Shown one piece after another: positions 1 to 8,212 of a DNA stretch of 36,391 nt. The stretch lies in the NCBI RefSeq assembly GCF_002207765.1, contig NZ_BDGJ01000207.1, positions 1 to 36,391 on the forward strand. The letters run 5' to 3'. The notes beneath the pieces were generated by a model. The model saw nothing but the letters and a program-made list of their open reading frames with translations, was not told the DNA's origin and made no database searches. Position numbers and translations under genes: made by a program. The stretch's first letter is position 1, and every line of letters starts with the position of its first letter. The DNA is from Calderihabitans maritimus (lineage in GTDB: Bacteria > Bacillota > KKC1 > Calderihabitantales > Calderihabitantaceae).

Positions 1-66
1 TTTGTACCATTTCCACGCGGTCTTGTAACTGATTCCTTGTTTTCTTGCCCATTCACTGAGTTTCAT
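1..66 (-). CDS. IS607-family serine resolvase/transposase TnpA, N-terminus only (runs off left edge)
   Basis: Reading leftwards from an ATG at 66-64 gives 22 residues beginning MKLSEWARKQGISYKTAWKW. This is the MerR-like helix-turn-helix start typical of the small serine recombinases (TnpA) of IS607 and related elements, which normally continue with a catalytic resolvase domain. Only the DNA-binding start is inside the window, so I cannot tell whether the element is intact or whether a tnpB follows. The 89 bases between this start and the cobalamin adenosyltransferase gene would contain the element end; IS607 elements lack terminal inverted repeats, so the boundary cannot be read directly. 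The family assignment is strong for so short a piece because the opening motif is characteristic, but it rests on pattern recognition alone. Confidence 0.75.
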   Translation of the reverse strand, partial: MKLSEWARKQGISYKTAWKWYK

Positions 67-155
67 GTAGATATACCATAAACAACTACATATTTCTATC
101 TTTTATTCAGCAGTTTTTAACCCTTCGCGTTTGCGGTGTGTCAACTGGATAATCG

Positions 156-689
156 CTAATACTCAATTCCCTTCCGGCCGGGGATACCTTGCCGGTACGG
201 GTGTTTCTTCTCCAACATTTCGGTAACCAAATCAGCCATCTCAATTATTTCCATCGGTGCATTTCTGCCAGTTAAGACCAATTCAACCTGCGGTGGCTTT
301 TGTTTCAACAGCTCCATAACCTCTTCTAAGCTAATAAGCCCAAAGTACAACGCATTGTTAATTTCGTCTAAAATAACTATATCTGCATCGTCGGCTAACA
401 TCACCTGGCGGGCGTATTCCAGGGCCTCCCTGGCCAGTTTGTAATCCTCTTCTCTAGGGCTTTCTTTATAAATAAACCCAGGGCGTCCGAAAGATTTCAC
501 CTCGACCTCGGGAGCGAGTCGCTTAAACGTATTAATTTCTCCATAAAAATTACCTGTTTTCATAAACTGGATAATATACACCTTGAAACCATGACCGGCC
601 GCTCTAACTGCCAGTCCAAAGGCTGCTGTGCTCTTTCCTTTACCATTGCCCGTATATACCTGGATCAGTCCTTTTTCTAAACGCTTCAT
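156..689 (-). CDS. cobO: Cob(I)yrinic acid a,c-diamide adenosyltransferase (CobO/BtuR type)
   Basis: This cytosolic enzyme transfers the adenosyl group of ATP to cob(I)alamin or its corrinoid precursors, making the coenzyme B12 form. The 177-residue product has the modified P-loop GNGKGKST at residues 14-21 and the usual family length (about 175-195). It also carries the DIVILDEINNAL segment (Walker-B-like) and ends near residues PYRQGIPGRKGIEY, typical of the CobA/CobO/BtuR family. The start is supported by an AAGGTG ribosome-binding site 7-8 bases upstream. The enzyme would supply adenosylcobalamin for the methylmalonyl-CoA mutase encoded at 28418-30548, although the two loci are far apart in the window. 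No other corrinoid genes adjoin it, so it may serve salvage as well as synthesis. Confidence 0.93.
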   Translation of the reverse strand: MKRLEKGLIQVYTGNGKGKSTAAFGLAVRAAGHGFKVYIIQFMKTGNFYGEINTFKRLAPEVEVKSFGRPGFIYKESPREEDYKLAREALEYARQVMLADDADIVILDEINNALYFGLISLEEVMELLKQKPPQVELVLTGRNAPMEIIEMADLVTEMLEKKHPYRQGIPGRKGIEY

Positions 690-728
690 AACAACACCTT
701 CAGCTAAATTTTTTCTTACATTTTAAGC

Positions 729-758
729 ATAATATAAAGAGTTAACTTAAGCAACCAA
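729..758 (-). promoter_or_regulatory. Possible sigma-A promoter for cobO
   Basis: On the minus strand TTGGTT (753-758) and TATTAT (729-734) are separated by 18 bases, about 40 bases upstream of the cobO start. Both boxes deviate from consensus and the region is AT-rich, so this is only a candidate. Confidence 0.35.
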
Positions 759-781
759 TTTTGCTACCATACTGGCTCCGC

Positions 782-2530
782 CTAATTAATAATATAAGTC
801 CGGTTCTTCAAATTAGACTTGGCAGAGTACATGGCCATATCGGCCGCTATTAACATTTCTTCTGCATTCTTGTATTTACCTGGCTGGTATACAGCTACTC
901 CTGCTGATATAGTTACTTTGGGGTCGGATAATTCAGATACTGCCTTCCGTATCTTTTCAGCCACACTAACTGCTCCCTCCTCGGCAGTATCAGGAAGTAT
1001 TAACACGAACTCATCGCCCCCATAACGGGCAGCTACATCGGAGGCTCTCAAATTATTTTTAATAATATACGCTACCTTTTTAAGCACCTCGTCTCCTACC
1101 TTGTGTCCCCGGGTATCATTAACCTGCTTGAAATCATCAATATCAATCATGACTAGAGACAAGGAAGAATCATAACGGTTAGCCCTCGCCCATTCTTCCT
1201 CCAGCCTGCGGTTAAAATAAATCCGGGTGAAAAGACCGGTCAGTTCGTCAGTAATAGCAATTCTGGACACTTCCTCATATAATCGTGCGTTTTCAATAGC
1301 AATTCCTGCCTGTTCCGCCACCGCTTCTACCAGTTCCAACTCTTGAGGAGTAAACCGGTAATAATCTGCACTGCTTAAGGTAATGGCACCTGCAACTTTT
1401 TCTCCGTACTTAATAAGTACTACGGCCATAGACTTTATTCCGAACTTTTCAAGAACACCTCTACTTTCTTCTGATAAAGTTTGTATTTTACTTACATCTT
1501 CGATCACTAATGTGTTATTTCCACTTGCAACGGCCATTCCGACTGGACTCTTTTCGAGAGGCAGCACTATCTTTTCTATTTCTTCTTTAGACATAACACT
1601 GGATATTTTACCTCTTATAACTCCTGTCTCCTGATCCACCTCAAATAAAGAGCATCTCTCAATCTCGACGGCCTTTAAAATTTCTTCCAGTAGAGTGGCG
1701 AATACTTCATCTAAATCAAGTTTTTTGGCAAGAGTTTTCCCGATCCTGTAAAGAAGAGTTAACTTCTCGTTAGCCTCTTTTAATTGACGATACATCATCT
1801 GACGTTCGATAGCATGAGCTGCATGATTGGCCATAGTAGAAAGCAGCTGGGCATCTTCGGACGAAAAGGTTCTTGGCTCCACGGCCCGAACGGCCATCAC
1901 GCCAATAATTTTCTCATTCAGTCGAAGGGGTACACTCATCAGAGCCCGGAAACCTTCCAGCCGGTTTTCTAAAGGATATTTAACCCTGGGGTCTTTGTTT
2001 AAATCTTCTGTACAGACTATTTCCCCCAGCGCCGAACGTCCTATGATCCCTTCGCCCGGCTTGAACTTGATCCGGGAAACATATTCCTTGCTTAAGCCGA
2101 AAGCAGCCTTGTAGGTAAGTTCTCCGGTGTCTTCGTCGAGCAAAAGAACTTCTCCTGCCGGAGCCTGGAAAATCTGACAAGTGGTTTCTAAAAGATGCTG
2201 GAGAAACAATTCCAGTGATTGGGTTAAGTATTCCTCCTGACTGAGATAATGAAGGGCAGTCAACTCTTTAACCTTTTGCTCCAGTTCTTTCTGTAGTTCT
2301 TGGTAAGCTTTAGCCTGTTCCTCCCATTGGCGGTTCATGCATCTGGTAAACTTTATCAACAGAAATATACCTAATAGTGCCGCCCCCCCACCGACAAATA
2401 CTGCTTCTGCTGTTAAGGAGTGAAAAAGGATAAGACGGTCATAAAGGAGGTGCAGGCCCCATAGTACGATAATCACAGAAAAAGCTATACCTATCCTGTT
2501 AAGATGCTGTCCCGACTTAACTAATGTCAT
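782..2530 (-). CDS. Membrane-anchored GAF-GAF-GGDEF diguanylate cyclase
   Basis: The 582-residue protein is predicted to make cyclic di-GMP from two GTP. Two hydrophobic segments (about residues 12-36 and 40-62) anchor it, followed by a Gln/Glu/Lys-rich coiled coil (about 68-95). Two GAF sensor domains follow (about 100-245 and 265-420), then a C-terminal GGDEF domain. The active-site motif GGDEF is intact at 504-508, and an RxxD inhibitory site (RASD, 495-498) sits five residues before it, so product inhibition is expected. Helix DELTGLF, which opens the cyclase domain, is present. No EAL or HD-GYP domain adjoins. The GAF ligand cannot be read from sequence. A sigma-H-like promoter lies about 80 bases upstream (2612-2639), which would tie expression to entry into stationary phase. 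The ribosome-binding site is weak (GGGTGG-like). Confidence 0.93.
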   Translation of the reverse strand: MTLVKSGQHLNRIGIAFSVIIVLWGLHLLYDRLILFHSLTAEAVFVGGGAALLGIFLLIKFTRCMNRQWEEQAKAYQELQKELEQKVKELTALHYLSQEEYLTQSLELFLQHLLETTCQIFQAPAGEVLLLDEDTGELTYKAAFGLSKEYVSRIKFKPGEGIIGRSALGEIVCTEDLNKDPRVKYPLENRLEGFRALMSVPLRLNEKIIGVMAVRAVEPRTFSSEDAQLLSTMANHAAHAIERQMMYRQLKEANEKLTLLYRIGKTLAKKLDLDEVFATLLEEILKAVEIERCSLFEVDQETGVIRGKISSVMSKEEIEKIVLPLEKSPVGMAVASGNNTLVIEDVSKIQTLSEESRGVLEKFGIKSMAVVLIKYGEKVAGAITLSSADYYRFTPQELELVEAVAEQAGIAIENARLYEEVSRIAITDELTGLFTRIYFNRRLEEEWARANRYDSSLSLVMIDIDDFKQVNDTRGHKVGDEVLKKVAYIIKNNLRASDVAARYGGDEFVLILPDTAEEGAVSVAEKIRKAVSELSDPKVTISAGVAVYQPGKYKNAEEMLIAADMAMYSAKSNLKNRTYIIN

Positions 2531-2611
2531 GCCTAAATCCCACCCAAAAGTTCGGCAACAAGTGAGTTAGCAGTTCGACACCGTTCAACAGAAATTGACA
2601 AATATTGTTTG

Positions 2612-2639
2612 TTTCTCCATCTTGTCCTAAAATTCCTGC
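2612..2639 (-). promoter_or_regulatory. Sigma-H-like promoter of the diguanylate cyclase gene
   Basis: The minus strand reads GCAGGAATT (2631-2639), a 12-base spacer, then GGAGAAA (2612-2618). The Bacillus sigma-H consensus is RnAGGAwWW, 11-12 bases, RnnGAAT; this matches 9/9 and 6/7. It lies in the short gap between the EF-G-like gene and the cyclase gene, downstream of the former's terminator. Confidence 0.5.
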
Positions 2640-2649
2640 CACCTCTTAC

Positions 2650-2674
2650 AAAAAACGGAGCCGTTATAGGCTCC
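2650..2674 (-). terminator. Rho-independent terminator of the EF-G-like gene
   Basis: On the minus strand the 6-bp stem GGAGCC/GGCTCC with a 6-base loop (2657-2674) starts right after the stop codon and is followed by G and six T residues (2650-2655). Confidence 0.8.
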
Positions 2675-4714
2675 TTAATCTTCCTTGGCCTTTTTGGCTG
2701 CTTCGATAATTTTTTCCGCCAGGTGTGCCGGAACTTCTTCATATTGGTAAAACTCCATTTTGAAACTACCTCGACCCTGGGTAATGGATTTTAGATCAAT
2801 GGCGTAACGGTACATCTCAGCCAGGGGTACCTGTGCTCTGATAACTTGGTACTTGCCCTGGGGCTCCATTCCCAGAATTCTCCCCCGTTTGCCATTTAAG
2901 TCACCAATTATATCGCCCATAAACGCTTCAGGAACCGTTACCTCAACATTCATAATAGGCTCCAGCAGCACTGGGTCCGCCTGCTCTAAAGCTTTTCGGA
3001 AGGAAAGCGCCGCAGCTATTTTGAAAGCCATTTCTGAAGAATCTACGGGATGGTGGGAACCGTCTACCAAAGTAACCTTTATACCGGTCACCGGATATCC
3101 AGCTAGAATTCCTTCCTCCATCGCTTCCCTGACACCTTTTTCTACCGCCGGGATGTACTGTTTCGGAACCGCTCCCCCAAAAATAGTTTCGTGGAATTCA
3201 AAATCTTTGTCCGGCAGGGGTTCCAAATCGAGGAAAACGTGCCCATACTGGCCGTGGCCACCCGTTTGTTTTTTGTGTTTTCCTTCCACCCGCGATACCG
3301 ACTTCCTGATTGTTTCTCGATAAGGAACTTTGGGAGTGGACATCTGGACTTCCACGCCGAACTTCTTCTGGAGTCTTTCTACAATAATGTCCAGGTGAAG
3401 TTCACCCATGCCGGTAAGAATCAATTGCTTGGTTTCCAGGTTTTTCTCCAGTCTAAGGGTATTATCTTCCTCCAGTAAACGGTTCAGGCCATTGCTTAAT
3501 TTGTCTTCGTCACCTTTACTCTTCGGTTGAATGGCCACGGACAAGGTCGGCTCCGGAAAATCGATGCCTTCCAGCAAAACCGGGCTGTTCTTGACGGTCA
3601 ATGTATCCCCGGTAGTCGTCACTTGCAGTTTGGCAACCGCTCCAATGTCGCCTGGTTTTAATTCTGGAACCGGAATTTGATTCTTCCCTCGCAGTAAGAA
3701 TATCTGTCCCAACTTTTCTTCTGTTTCCTTGGTAGCGTTATATACCACTGTATCTCCCTTCAGTACTCCTTGGAAAACCCTAAAATAATTCAGCCTTCCT
3801 ACATAGGGATCGGCCAGGGTCTTGAATACCAATACTCCCAACGGCCCCTCCTCAAGCGGCTTCTCCTCTTCCTGCACTTCTATAGGCGAAGGTAAGTAAG
3901 CGGTTATGAAATCTAATAAAGAATGAATACCGATGTTCTTCAGCGCAGAACCACACAATACCGGAATTATTTTGCCCTCCACTATTCCCTGGCGCAACCC
4001 GGAACGAATTTCTTCCTGGGTCAACTCTTCTCCTTCCAGATATTTCATTAGAAGTTCATCATCACCTTCCGCCGCCGCTTCAATAACTGCTTCCCGGTAT
4101 GTTTCCGCTTCATCTTTGAGTTCTTCAGGAACATCTATTTCCTGATATTCGTCTTCTCCATACTGCAGTGCTTTCATGTTCACAAGATCAATAATCCCTT
4201 TAAATTCTTCTCCCGCACCCAAAGGCAATTGCAGCGGAACAATGTTACCTGCTAATTTGCTCTGCATAGCCTCCAATACTTTAAAAAAGTTGGCATTTTC
4301 TCTATCCATTTTATTTATAAAAGCAATGCGCGGCAGGTTACGCTTTTCTGCCAGTTCCCATACAACTTCTGTCTGTACTTCCACCCCGGAAACGGCACAA
4401 ACTACCACTACTAGGCTATCCACTACCCGTAAAGTTGCATATACGTCGGCAATAAAATCAGCATAACCTGGAGTATCGATCACATTGATTTTACAGTCTT
4501 TCCATTCCACAGGAGCCAACGCAGCATTCGTAGTTACCTTCCGTTTGATTTCTTCCGGTAAAAAATCGGTGGTAGTATTTCCCTCATCTACCTTACCTAA
4601 TCTGTTTATGGCTCCTGAGTTGAAAAGCATCGCTTCAGTCAGCGAAGTCTTACCCGCCCCCCCGTGTGCCACTAAACCTACGTTTCTCAGTTGTTCTGTT
4701 TGATAAACCTTCAT
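2675..4714 (-). CDS. Elongation factor G-like translational GTPase (FusA2/EF-G2 type paralogue)
   Basis: The 679-residue protein has the full EF-G domain series: a GTPase domain, then domains II-V. GTPase motifs are G1 AHGGAGKTS (16-24), G3 DTPGYADF (80-87) and G4 NKMD (134-137). The G1 loop differs from the canonical EF-G AHIDAGKTT, and the switch I region (NTTTDFLPEEIKRKVTTNAA) also diverges from the classical DWMEQEQERGITITSA. This points to the EF-G-like subgroup rather than the housekeeping translocase. It is not in an rpsL-rpsG-tuf operon here, which supports the paralogue reading. An in-frame ATG lies five codons upstream, but an AGGAGG site there places the true start at 4714. The gene is monocistronic, with its own terminator. 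The role of this subgroup (ribosome-linked GTPase, tolerance, or stress) is not settled by sequence. Confidence 0.9.
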   Translation of the reverse strand: MKVYQTEQLRNVGLVAHGGAGKTSLTEAMLFNSGAINRLGKVDEGNTTTDFLPEEIKRKVTTNAALAPVEWKDCKINVIDTPGYADFIADVYATLRVVDSLVVVVCAVSGVEVQTEVVWELAEKRNLPRIAFINKMDRENANFFKVLEAMQSKLAGNIVPLQLPLGAGEEFKGIIDLVNMKALQYGEDEYQEIDVPEELKDEAETYREAVIEAAAEGDDELLMKYLEGEELTQEEIRSGLRQGIVEGKIIPVLCGSALKNIGIHSLLDFITAYLPSPIEVQEEEKPLEEGPLGVLVFKTLADPYVGRLNYFRVFQGVLKGDTVVYNATKETEEKLGQIFLLRGKNQIPVPELKPGDIGAVAKLQVTTTGDTLTVKNSPVLLEGIDFPEPTLSVAIQPKSKGDEDKLSNGLNRLLEEDNTLRLEKNLETKQLILTGMGELHLDIIVERLQKKFGVEVQMSTPKVPYRETIRKSVSRVEGKHKKQTGGHGQYGHVFLDLEPLPDKDFEFHETIFGGAVPKQYIPAVEKGVREAMEEGILAGYPVTGIKVTLVDGSHHPVDSSEMAFKIAAALSFRKALEQADPVLLEPIMNVEVTVPEAFMGDIIGDLNGKRGRILGMEPQGKYQVIRAQVPLAEMYRYAIDLKSITQGRGSFKMEFYQYEEVPAHLAEKIIEAAKKAKED

Positions 4715-4794
4715 ACAACTCCTCCTCATGTCTTTAATTAAATTTAGCCTGTTATTTCTTAAACGTCGAATGTTTTCCGCGATAATTTATATAT

Positions 4795-4821
4795 TTCACG
4801 TTACTATCTTGAATTCCTTTT
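4795..4821 (-). promoter_or_regulatory. Weak sigma-H-like promoter candidate upstream of the EF-G-like gene
   Basis: The minus strand has AAAGGAATT (4813-4821), 11 bases, then CGTGAAA (4795-4801). The -35-like half is a full match to RnAGGAwWW, but the -10-like half has two mismatches. The 254-base divergent gap (4715-4968) is AT-rich and offers no clear sigma-A alternative for this gene. Confidence 0.25.
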
Positions 4822-4968
4822 TATTTCTATTAATTTTATCACTTTTCTCATTTTCATAAAATATCTTAAATATCAGTTATTCCCACAGTTAGCATGTTTA
4901 TGTTTAAAATCATTAACCCTTGTTTAATCGCATAAAATTTCATAGAACGGCCAGCGGAGGATGCTAAA

Positions 4969-6534
4969 ATGAAAAAACAGCCCCTTATCTACGGCGCGGC
5001 AATATTGGTAGCGGCCAGTTTTTTCAACCGTGTAATCGGGTTTATCTACCGGGTTTTGGTAGTCAGGTTAATTGGTCCAGAAGGCATCGGCATTTACGAA
5101 ATGGTCTTTCCCGTATACGTTCTACTCCTGGTGATTACCACGGCGGGAATACCCCTGGCCACTTCGAAACTGGTGGCGGAAGAAATGGCTCTCGGAAATG
5201 TTCAGGGTGCCTACCGGATTTTCCGGGTGGCTTTGACTTTTCTTACCGCGTTCGGTGTGGTAATTACCTTCATTTGCTACCTCTTCGTTTCCTTCATCGC
5301 AGATCGTTTTTTCGCCGATCCCAGGGCATACTGGATATTTTTAGTAATGCTTCCGGGTATTCCTATAATATCCATCTGCTCGGCTTTTAGAGGATTTTTT
5401 CAGGGAATTCAACAGATGACTCCTACGGCGATTACTCAAATACTGGAACAATGTACTCGGGTTGCTATAGGTTTGTATCTGGCCTACCGTTTCCTTCCCC
5501 GGGGAGTGGAATATGCGGCCATGGGAATGGGTATTGGTACTGTAATGGGAGAGTTAAGTGGGCTACTATTAATGACCTCTATATATGCTGCTGTTCGTCC
5601 CCGTCTATTCCCAAGAATAAGGGAAAGCCTCTCAACTTTCCCTCTGTTAACCGTCCTAAACCGGCTTTTTAGCCTGGGTATACCTGTTACTATAAGCCGG
5701 GTAATAACAACTGTGGTCATGACTCTTCAAGCCTTTATAATCCCCATACGACTCCAAGCAGCCGGTTTCTCTCTCCGACAGGCTACAGAGATGTACGGAA
5801 ACTTTTCCGGTATAGCCTTAACCCTCCTCCACTTACCTACTATATTTACTGTTTCTCTAGGCATTTCTCTGGTCCCAGCCATTTCTGAGGCTATAGCTGA
5901 AAGAAATCTATCTCTGGCTCAATCCCGCAGCCACGAAGCCCTTCGCCTGACCCTTTTATTGGGCCTGCCTTCAGCTGTAATTTTATATCTCATGCCTGAT
6001 CAGTTGAGCCGATTAATTTTTGCCGCCCCTCAGGCGGCAGTACCACTTAAAGTTTTAGCCCTGGCTTCACCGTTCCTTTATTTACAGCAGACCACCACCG
6101 GTATACTCCAGGGTTCGGGTCAGGTCACTCTGGCTTTAACCAATATTGCTTTTGGGGCCATAATAAACCTGACCGCTGTCTATCTTTTAACGGGTATACC
6201 CAGCCTAAACATACGCGGTACAGCAATAGCCGCCAACCTGAATTTTGTTACGGTAGGGCTGCTTAATCTCCTGGCTTTGATCAAAACTTTTGGATTATCG
6301 TTGGATTTGAGACAAGTTATTCTCTCCCCTCTTCTGGCTATGGCGGCTATGGTATCTGTAATCCATTCGGTAGCCAACTATCTGTCCTCGTTTCACTTAA
6401 ATTTATGGGGCCACACTCTCCTTCCCATAGCGGCAGGGAGCGTGACTTACGTCTTTATGCTGGTACTTACCGGAGGTATCACCCGACAAGACTTTAACCG
6501 GATTGTACGTATGTTAAATCAAATCTACAGATAA
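4969..6534 (+). CDS. spoVB: SpoVB/YtgP-family polysaccharide (lipid II-type) flippase
   Basis: This 521-residue polytopic membrane protein of the MOP/MviN-like exporter superfamily begins with the family signature (NRVIGFIYRVLVVRLIGPEGIGIYEM). It has about 14 hydrophobic segments across its whole length. SpoVB is needed for spore cortex synthesis in Bacillus and probably moves lipid-linked peptidoglycan precursors; close paralogues (YtgP/YkvU) exist, so the exact member is less sure than the family. Length fits (SpoVB about 518). A GGAGG site at 4955-4959 lies 9 bases before the ATG. Upstream, CATAAAAT (4931-4938) resembles a sigma-E -10 box, but I see no convincing -35 partner. It is one of only two plus-strand genes and converges on surE across a bidirectional terminator. 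Confidence 0.88.
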   Translation: MKKQPLIYGAAILVAASFFNRVIGFIYRVLVVRLIGPEGIGIYEMVFPVYVLLLVITTAGIPLATSKLVAEEMALGNVQGAYRIFRVALTFLTAFGVVITFICYLFVSFIADRFFADPRAYWIFLVMLPGIPIISICSAFRGFFQGIQQMTPTAITQILEQCTRVAIGLYLAYRFLPRGVEYAAMGMGIGTVMGELSGLLLMTSIYAAVRPRLFPRIRESLSTFPLLTVLNRLFSLGIPVTISRVITTVVMTLQAFIIPIRLQAAGFSLRQATEMYGNFSGIALTLLHLPTIFTVSLGISLVPAISEAIAERNLSLAQSRSHEALRLTLLLGLPSAVILYLMPDQLSRLIFAAPQAAVPLKVLALASPFLYLQQTTTGILQGSGQVTLALTNIAFGAIINLTAVYLLTGIPSLNIRGTAIAANLNFVTVGLLNLLALIKTFGLSLDLRQVILSPLLAMAAMVSVIHSVANYLSSFHLNLWGHTLLPIAAGSVTYVFMLVLTGGITRQDFNRIVRMLNQIYR

Positions 6535-6786
6535 ATATTGGGCACCCTTTCTGACCGTATTAACCCAAGAAGCGAGAATGCCTACGGCCATATTTACAAC
6601 CGACCGAAATTATTGCCGGAAAGGATCGGGAACAGCTTAAAGAAGGAGTTGGGTCGAGGAAAAAGTGAAGGACGTCACTGGGGGGAAAAGTTCAAGCGGG
6701 GGACTGCGGACGCGCAGGCGGCAGAATAGGGGGTTCCATGGTACGGGGGATAAACAGGGAGGTACAGAAAGCCTGCAGAGGAGAGT
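6535..6786 (+). other. Gene-free purine- and G-rich stretch; possible 3' UTR or structured RNA
   Basis: This is 252 bases between spoVB and the convergent terminator. From about 6600 it turns strongly purine-rich on the plus strand, with runs of five or six G residues and a GC-rich core around 6670-6730, unlike the AT-rich intergenic DNA elsewhere. Small local stems can be drawn (for example CTGC...GCAG, and GGAAC near 6630 with GTTCC near 6734), but I could not recognise a known RNA family. Short open frames here start with TTG, lack good ribosome-binding sites and have odd composition, so I do not call them genes. It could be a long spoVB 3' UTR, a non-coding RNA ending at the terminator, or a degraded insertion. 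Confidence 0.3.
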
Positions 6787-6815
6787 AAAGAAGAAAGCTG
6801 AAGGCTTTCTTCTTT
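6787..6815. terminator. Bidirectional terminator between spoVB and surE
   Basis: A perfect 12-bp inverted repeat, AAAGAAGAAAGC (6787-6798) and GCTTTCTTCTTT (6804-6815), has a 5-base loop. The stem itself provides T-rich 3' ends on both strands. It overlaps the surE stop codon and lies at the convergent junction of the two genes. Confidence 0.8.
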
Positions 6816-7584
6816 ATCCTTCCGGTGTAATACCCCAACTTCGCACCTGCTCGAGAATCGCATAATTAGTAAGGTCAAAATGGACAGGAGTAACCGAAAT
6901 AAAGTTTTCTTTAATGGCCGCTATGTCAGTATCCGAATCGCTCAACACATCGTTTGCTTCCCCTGCCAGCCAGTAATAAGCTCGACCTCGAGGGTCCTTC
7001 CGTTTCTCTACCGCGTTTTTGTACCGGCGAACGCCCAACTTGGTAATCTTTACTCCCTTGATTTTGGAGGGGGGAAGGTCTGGGATATTAACGTTTAGTA
7101 AAGTATCTGGATTTAACCTACGCTCCGCAAGTCGCAAACACAGCTGGCGGGTAAAACGGGCGGCAAACTCGAAATGGGGTTCTTTGCTCTCAGTAGTCAG
7201 AGAAACCGCTACCGATGGTATACCTGCCAAAACGCCTTCAAAGGCCGCGGAAACCGTTCCGGAGTACAGCACATCGGTACCTAAATTGGCTCCCCAATTG
7301 ATGCCCGAAACCACCATTTCCGGTGTGTCTTCCAAAAGCGCTTCCAAGGCCAATTTTACGCAGTCGGCAGGAGTCCCGGTTACAGCCCATCCCCGACTGG
7401 AGGAGTCCGGAAAGTTAATTTCTTCCACTCGTAGGGGTTTGTGAACTGTTATGCCATGTCCTGTCGCACTCCGTTCCCGGTCCGGAGCAACTACCCAAAC
7501 TTCGGCAATTTCCTCTAGGCTACGACGCAATTGATTAATTCCTTCTGCCCAAATCCCGTCATCATTGGTAAGTAAGATCCGCAT
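6814..7584 (-). CDS. surE: 5'/3'-nucleotidase SurE
   Basis: This metal-dependent phosphatase removes phosphate from nucleoside monophosphates and is linked to stationary-phase survival. The 256-residue product opens with the hallmark MRILLTNDDG (metal-binding Asp8-Asp9). It continues with VVAPDRERSATGHGIT, containing the conserved Ser ligand, and SGINWGANLGTDVLYSGTVSAA, the conserved Asn loop. Length is typical (about 250). A GGGAGG site precedes the ATG. The gene follows lepB by 18 bases and is probably cotranscribed with it; transcription ends in the bidirectional hairpin at its stop codon. Confidence 0.96.
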   Translation of the reverse strand: MRILLTNDDGIWAEGINQLRRSLEEIAEVWVVAPDRERSATGHGITVHKPLRVEEINFPDSSSRGWAVTGTPADCVKLALEALLEDTPEMVVSGINWGANLGTDVLYSGTVSAAFEGVLAGIPSVAVSLTTESKEPHFEFAARFTRQLCLRLAERRLNPDTLLNVNIPDLPPSKIKGVKITKLGVRRYKNAVEKRKDPRGRAYYWLAGEANDVLSDSDTDIAAIKENFISVTPVHFDLTNYAILEQVRSWGITPEG

Positions 7585-7602
7585 AACTACCTCCCAATAG
7601 CG

Positions 7603-8127
7603 CTAGTGTAATAATCCTATGCGTTGCGGGGGCCAATACCGGTAAAAGGCCTTCCCCTTGACATCTTCAATTTTCAACCATGCTCTCCAAACGTGACTGT
7701 CAAAACTCTCATTACGGTTGTCCCCCAGAACGAATAGGGAATCCTCCGGCACCTTAACCGGCCCAAAGTTGTATCTAGGAGCTTCGAAAATATAAGGTTC
7801 TTTCAGGGGTTCTCCGTTGACATAAACCTTCCCGTCTCTAATTTCAATCACATCGCCGGGCAGACCGATAACTCTCTTGATAAAATCATGTTTGACCCCT
7901 AACGATTCCGGAGGCTCAAAAACAATAATATCTCCCCGCTGCGGCTCCGTAAAATTGTAGATAAATTTATTGACCAGCACTCGATCATGTAACTGGATGG
8001 TAGGTAACATAGACCCCGACGGAATCACTCTAGCTTCCACTACATATGCCCGAAGAATTAGAGATAAGATAACTGCCGTCAGAACAGTACTGAGACTTTC
8101 CCGGAAAAAATTTTTCATCCCTTTCAC
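7603..8127 (-). CDS. lepB: Type I signal peptidase
   Basis: This membrane protease cleaves signal peptides from exported proteins outside the cytoplasmic membrane. An N-terminal transmembrane anchor (LSTVLTAVILSLILRAYVVEA) is followed by the catalytic boxes: PSGSMLPT with the nucleophile Ser (residue 39 from the chosen start), and KRVIGLPGD with the general-base Lys (about residue 84). The GDNRNESFDSHVW box follows. With 174 residues it matches the short single-anchor Gram-positive form. An upstream ATG at 8175 has no ribosome-binding site. The GTG at 8127 is preceded by AGAGGTG (8137-8143), so I prefer it; the ATG at 8118 is also possible. It is the first gene of the lepB-surE unit, with a sigma-H-like promoter just upstream (8185-8212). 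Confidence 0.94.
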   Translation of the reverse strand: MKGMKNFFRESLSTVLTAVILSLILRAYVVEARVIPSGSMLPTIQLHDRVLVNKFIYNFTEPQRGDIIVFEPPESLGVKHDFIKRVIGLPGDVIEIRDGKVYVNGEPLKEPYIFEAPRYNFGPVKVPEDSLFVLGDNRNESFDSHVWRAWLKIEDVKGKAFYRYWPPQRIGLLH

Positions 8128-8184
8128 CCTGAGGCCCACCTCTTTTGGTAATAATATTTTAGGGTGATTCACCATTTAACAAAT

Positions 8185-8212
8185 ATTCTTAACCGAAAGA
8201 TAAAATTCCTTC
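8185..8212 (-). promoter_or_regulatory. Sigma-H-like promoter of lepB-surE
   Basis: The minus strand has GAAGGAATT (8204-8212), a 12-base spacer, then TAAGAAT (8185-8191), matching RnAGGAwWW / RnnGAAT at 9/9 and 6/7. It directly abuts the stop codon of the upstream zinc-ribbon gene, where a separate promoter for lepB is expected. Confidence 0.45.

Noticed and set aside
1383-2114. Several plus-strand open frames opposite the diguanylate cyclase gene
   Set aside because: They lie entirely antisense to a gene with intact GAF and GGDEF domains and have no ribosome-binding sites.
2533-2742. 69-codon minus-strand frame across the end of the EF-G-like gene
   Set aside because: It overlaps a well-supported gene and its terminator in another frame and has no family features.
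6538-6729. 63-codon plus-strand frame after spoVB
   Set aside because: TTG start without a ribosome-binding site, atypical charged composition and no recognisable motif; an overlapping frame is equally open, as expected from a G-rich sequence.
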